From: Cryptomeria japonica | Lineage: Eukaryota > Streptophyta > Pinopsida > Cupressales > Cupressaceae | Direction: 5' to 3' | Assembly (NCBI RefSeq): GCF_030272615.1 | Contig: NC_081413.1 | Span: 557,405,136 to 557,469,135, forward strand | Length of the DNA stretch: 64,000 bases | Part shown: in pieces, positions 63,799 through 64,000 of the stretch | How the letters are laid out: the number at the start of each line of letters is the position of its first letter | How positions within the stretch are numbered: the stretch's first letter is position 1 | Notes under the pieces: model-generated | The model's database searches: none | What the model was told of the DNA's origin: nothing | Seen by the model: the letters and a program-made list of their open reading frames with translations, nothing else | Position numbers and translations under genes: made by a program

Positions 63799-64000
63799 CA
63801 CTGAGCACACTATTGTATGATTGTCGCCCATTGTAGACTACATGGATGCTACCGACTTTGACCCCATCTCTCAACTTGTTTAATTGACACAATTCTTATC
63901 CTCTTGCTTACTTGCACATGATGGAGCTATGATTACCAAAAGAAGGCCTCAAAGACAAAGTGGTTGAGGGCTAGAGCATGACTACAATAATGTGGAACAT

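Overview
The window is nuclear DNA of a seed plant with a very large, repeat-filled genome. A conifer or other gymnosperm is most likely. This is inferred from an intact host gene stretched over 59 kb by retrotransposon-filled introns (the longest 36.9 kb), the AT-rich background and the dense nesting of old LTR elements. The species cannot be named from the sequence.

Only one host gene can be assembled. It is a plus-strand GID4 homologue, the substrate receptor of the GID/CTLH E3 ubiquitin ligase. It has eight coding exons at 1443-1506, 5048-5103, 8829-8972, 22761-22834, 23009-23063, 23207-23269, 60180-60307 and 60430-60508. All introns are GT-AG, and the joined frame is open for 220 codons. 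Coding DNA is about 1% of its span.

Layout: 1-1442 is the upstream region, with a 186-bp tandem duplication. Intron 2 holds an antisense solo LTR (5358-8390, target duplication ttgtg) that was itself hit by a small TRIM-type element (6131-8301, target duplication ataat). Intron 3 holds a degenerate Ty3-gypsy element (about 12.2-18.0 kb) carrying a nested non-autonomous LTR element (13378-16104), abutted by an antisense Ty1-copia fragment. Intron 6 (23270-60179) holds: a 5'-truncated antisense LINE (24587-26190); a putative 2.4-kb LTR with 417-bp tandem repeats (27442-29869); a second LINE (34701-40378) split by an LTR unit (C, 35747-39419); and an old antisense gypsy element split by units A (41038-48322), E (48952-49732) and B (49789-57294). 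After the gene, 60509-64000 has no convincing gene apart from one exon-like segment and one short ORF.

The most unusual content is the family A/B/C. Each is a TG(or TA)...CA unit of 3.7-7.5 kb with a 5-bp target duplication and shared terminal sequences, but no internal direct LTR repeats, so each looks like one giant (solo) LTR. A and B carry a gene of about 1,050 codons with its own TATA box and leader, lying upstream of a second, conserved TATA box about 0.8 kb from the 3' end. The gene would therefore sit inside the U3 of the LTR. Several elements also carry arrays of short inverted-repeat motifs. In B there are 14 copies with a nearly constant 166-bp spacing, and both arms change together in some copies. 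All statements rest on reading the sequence by eye; no database search was run.
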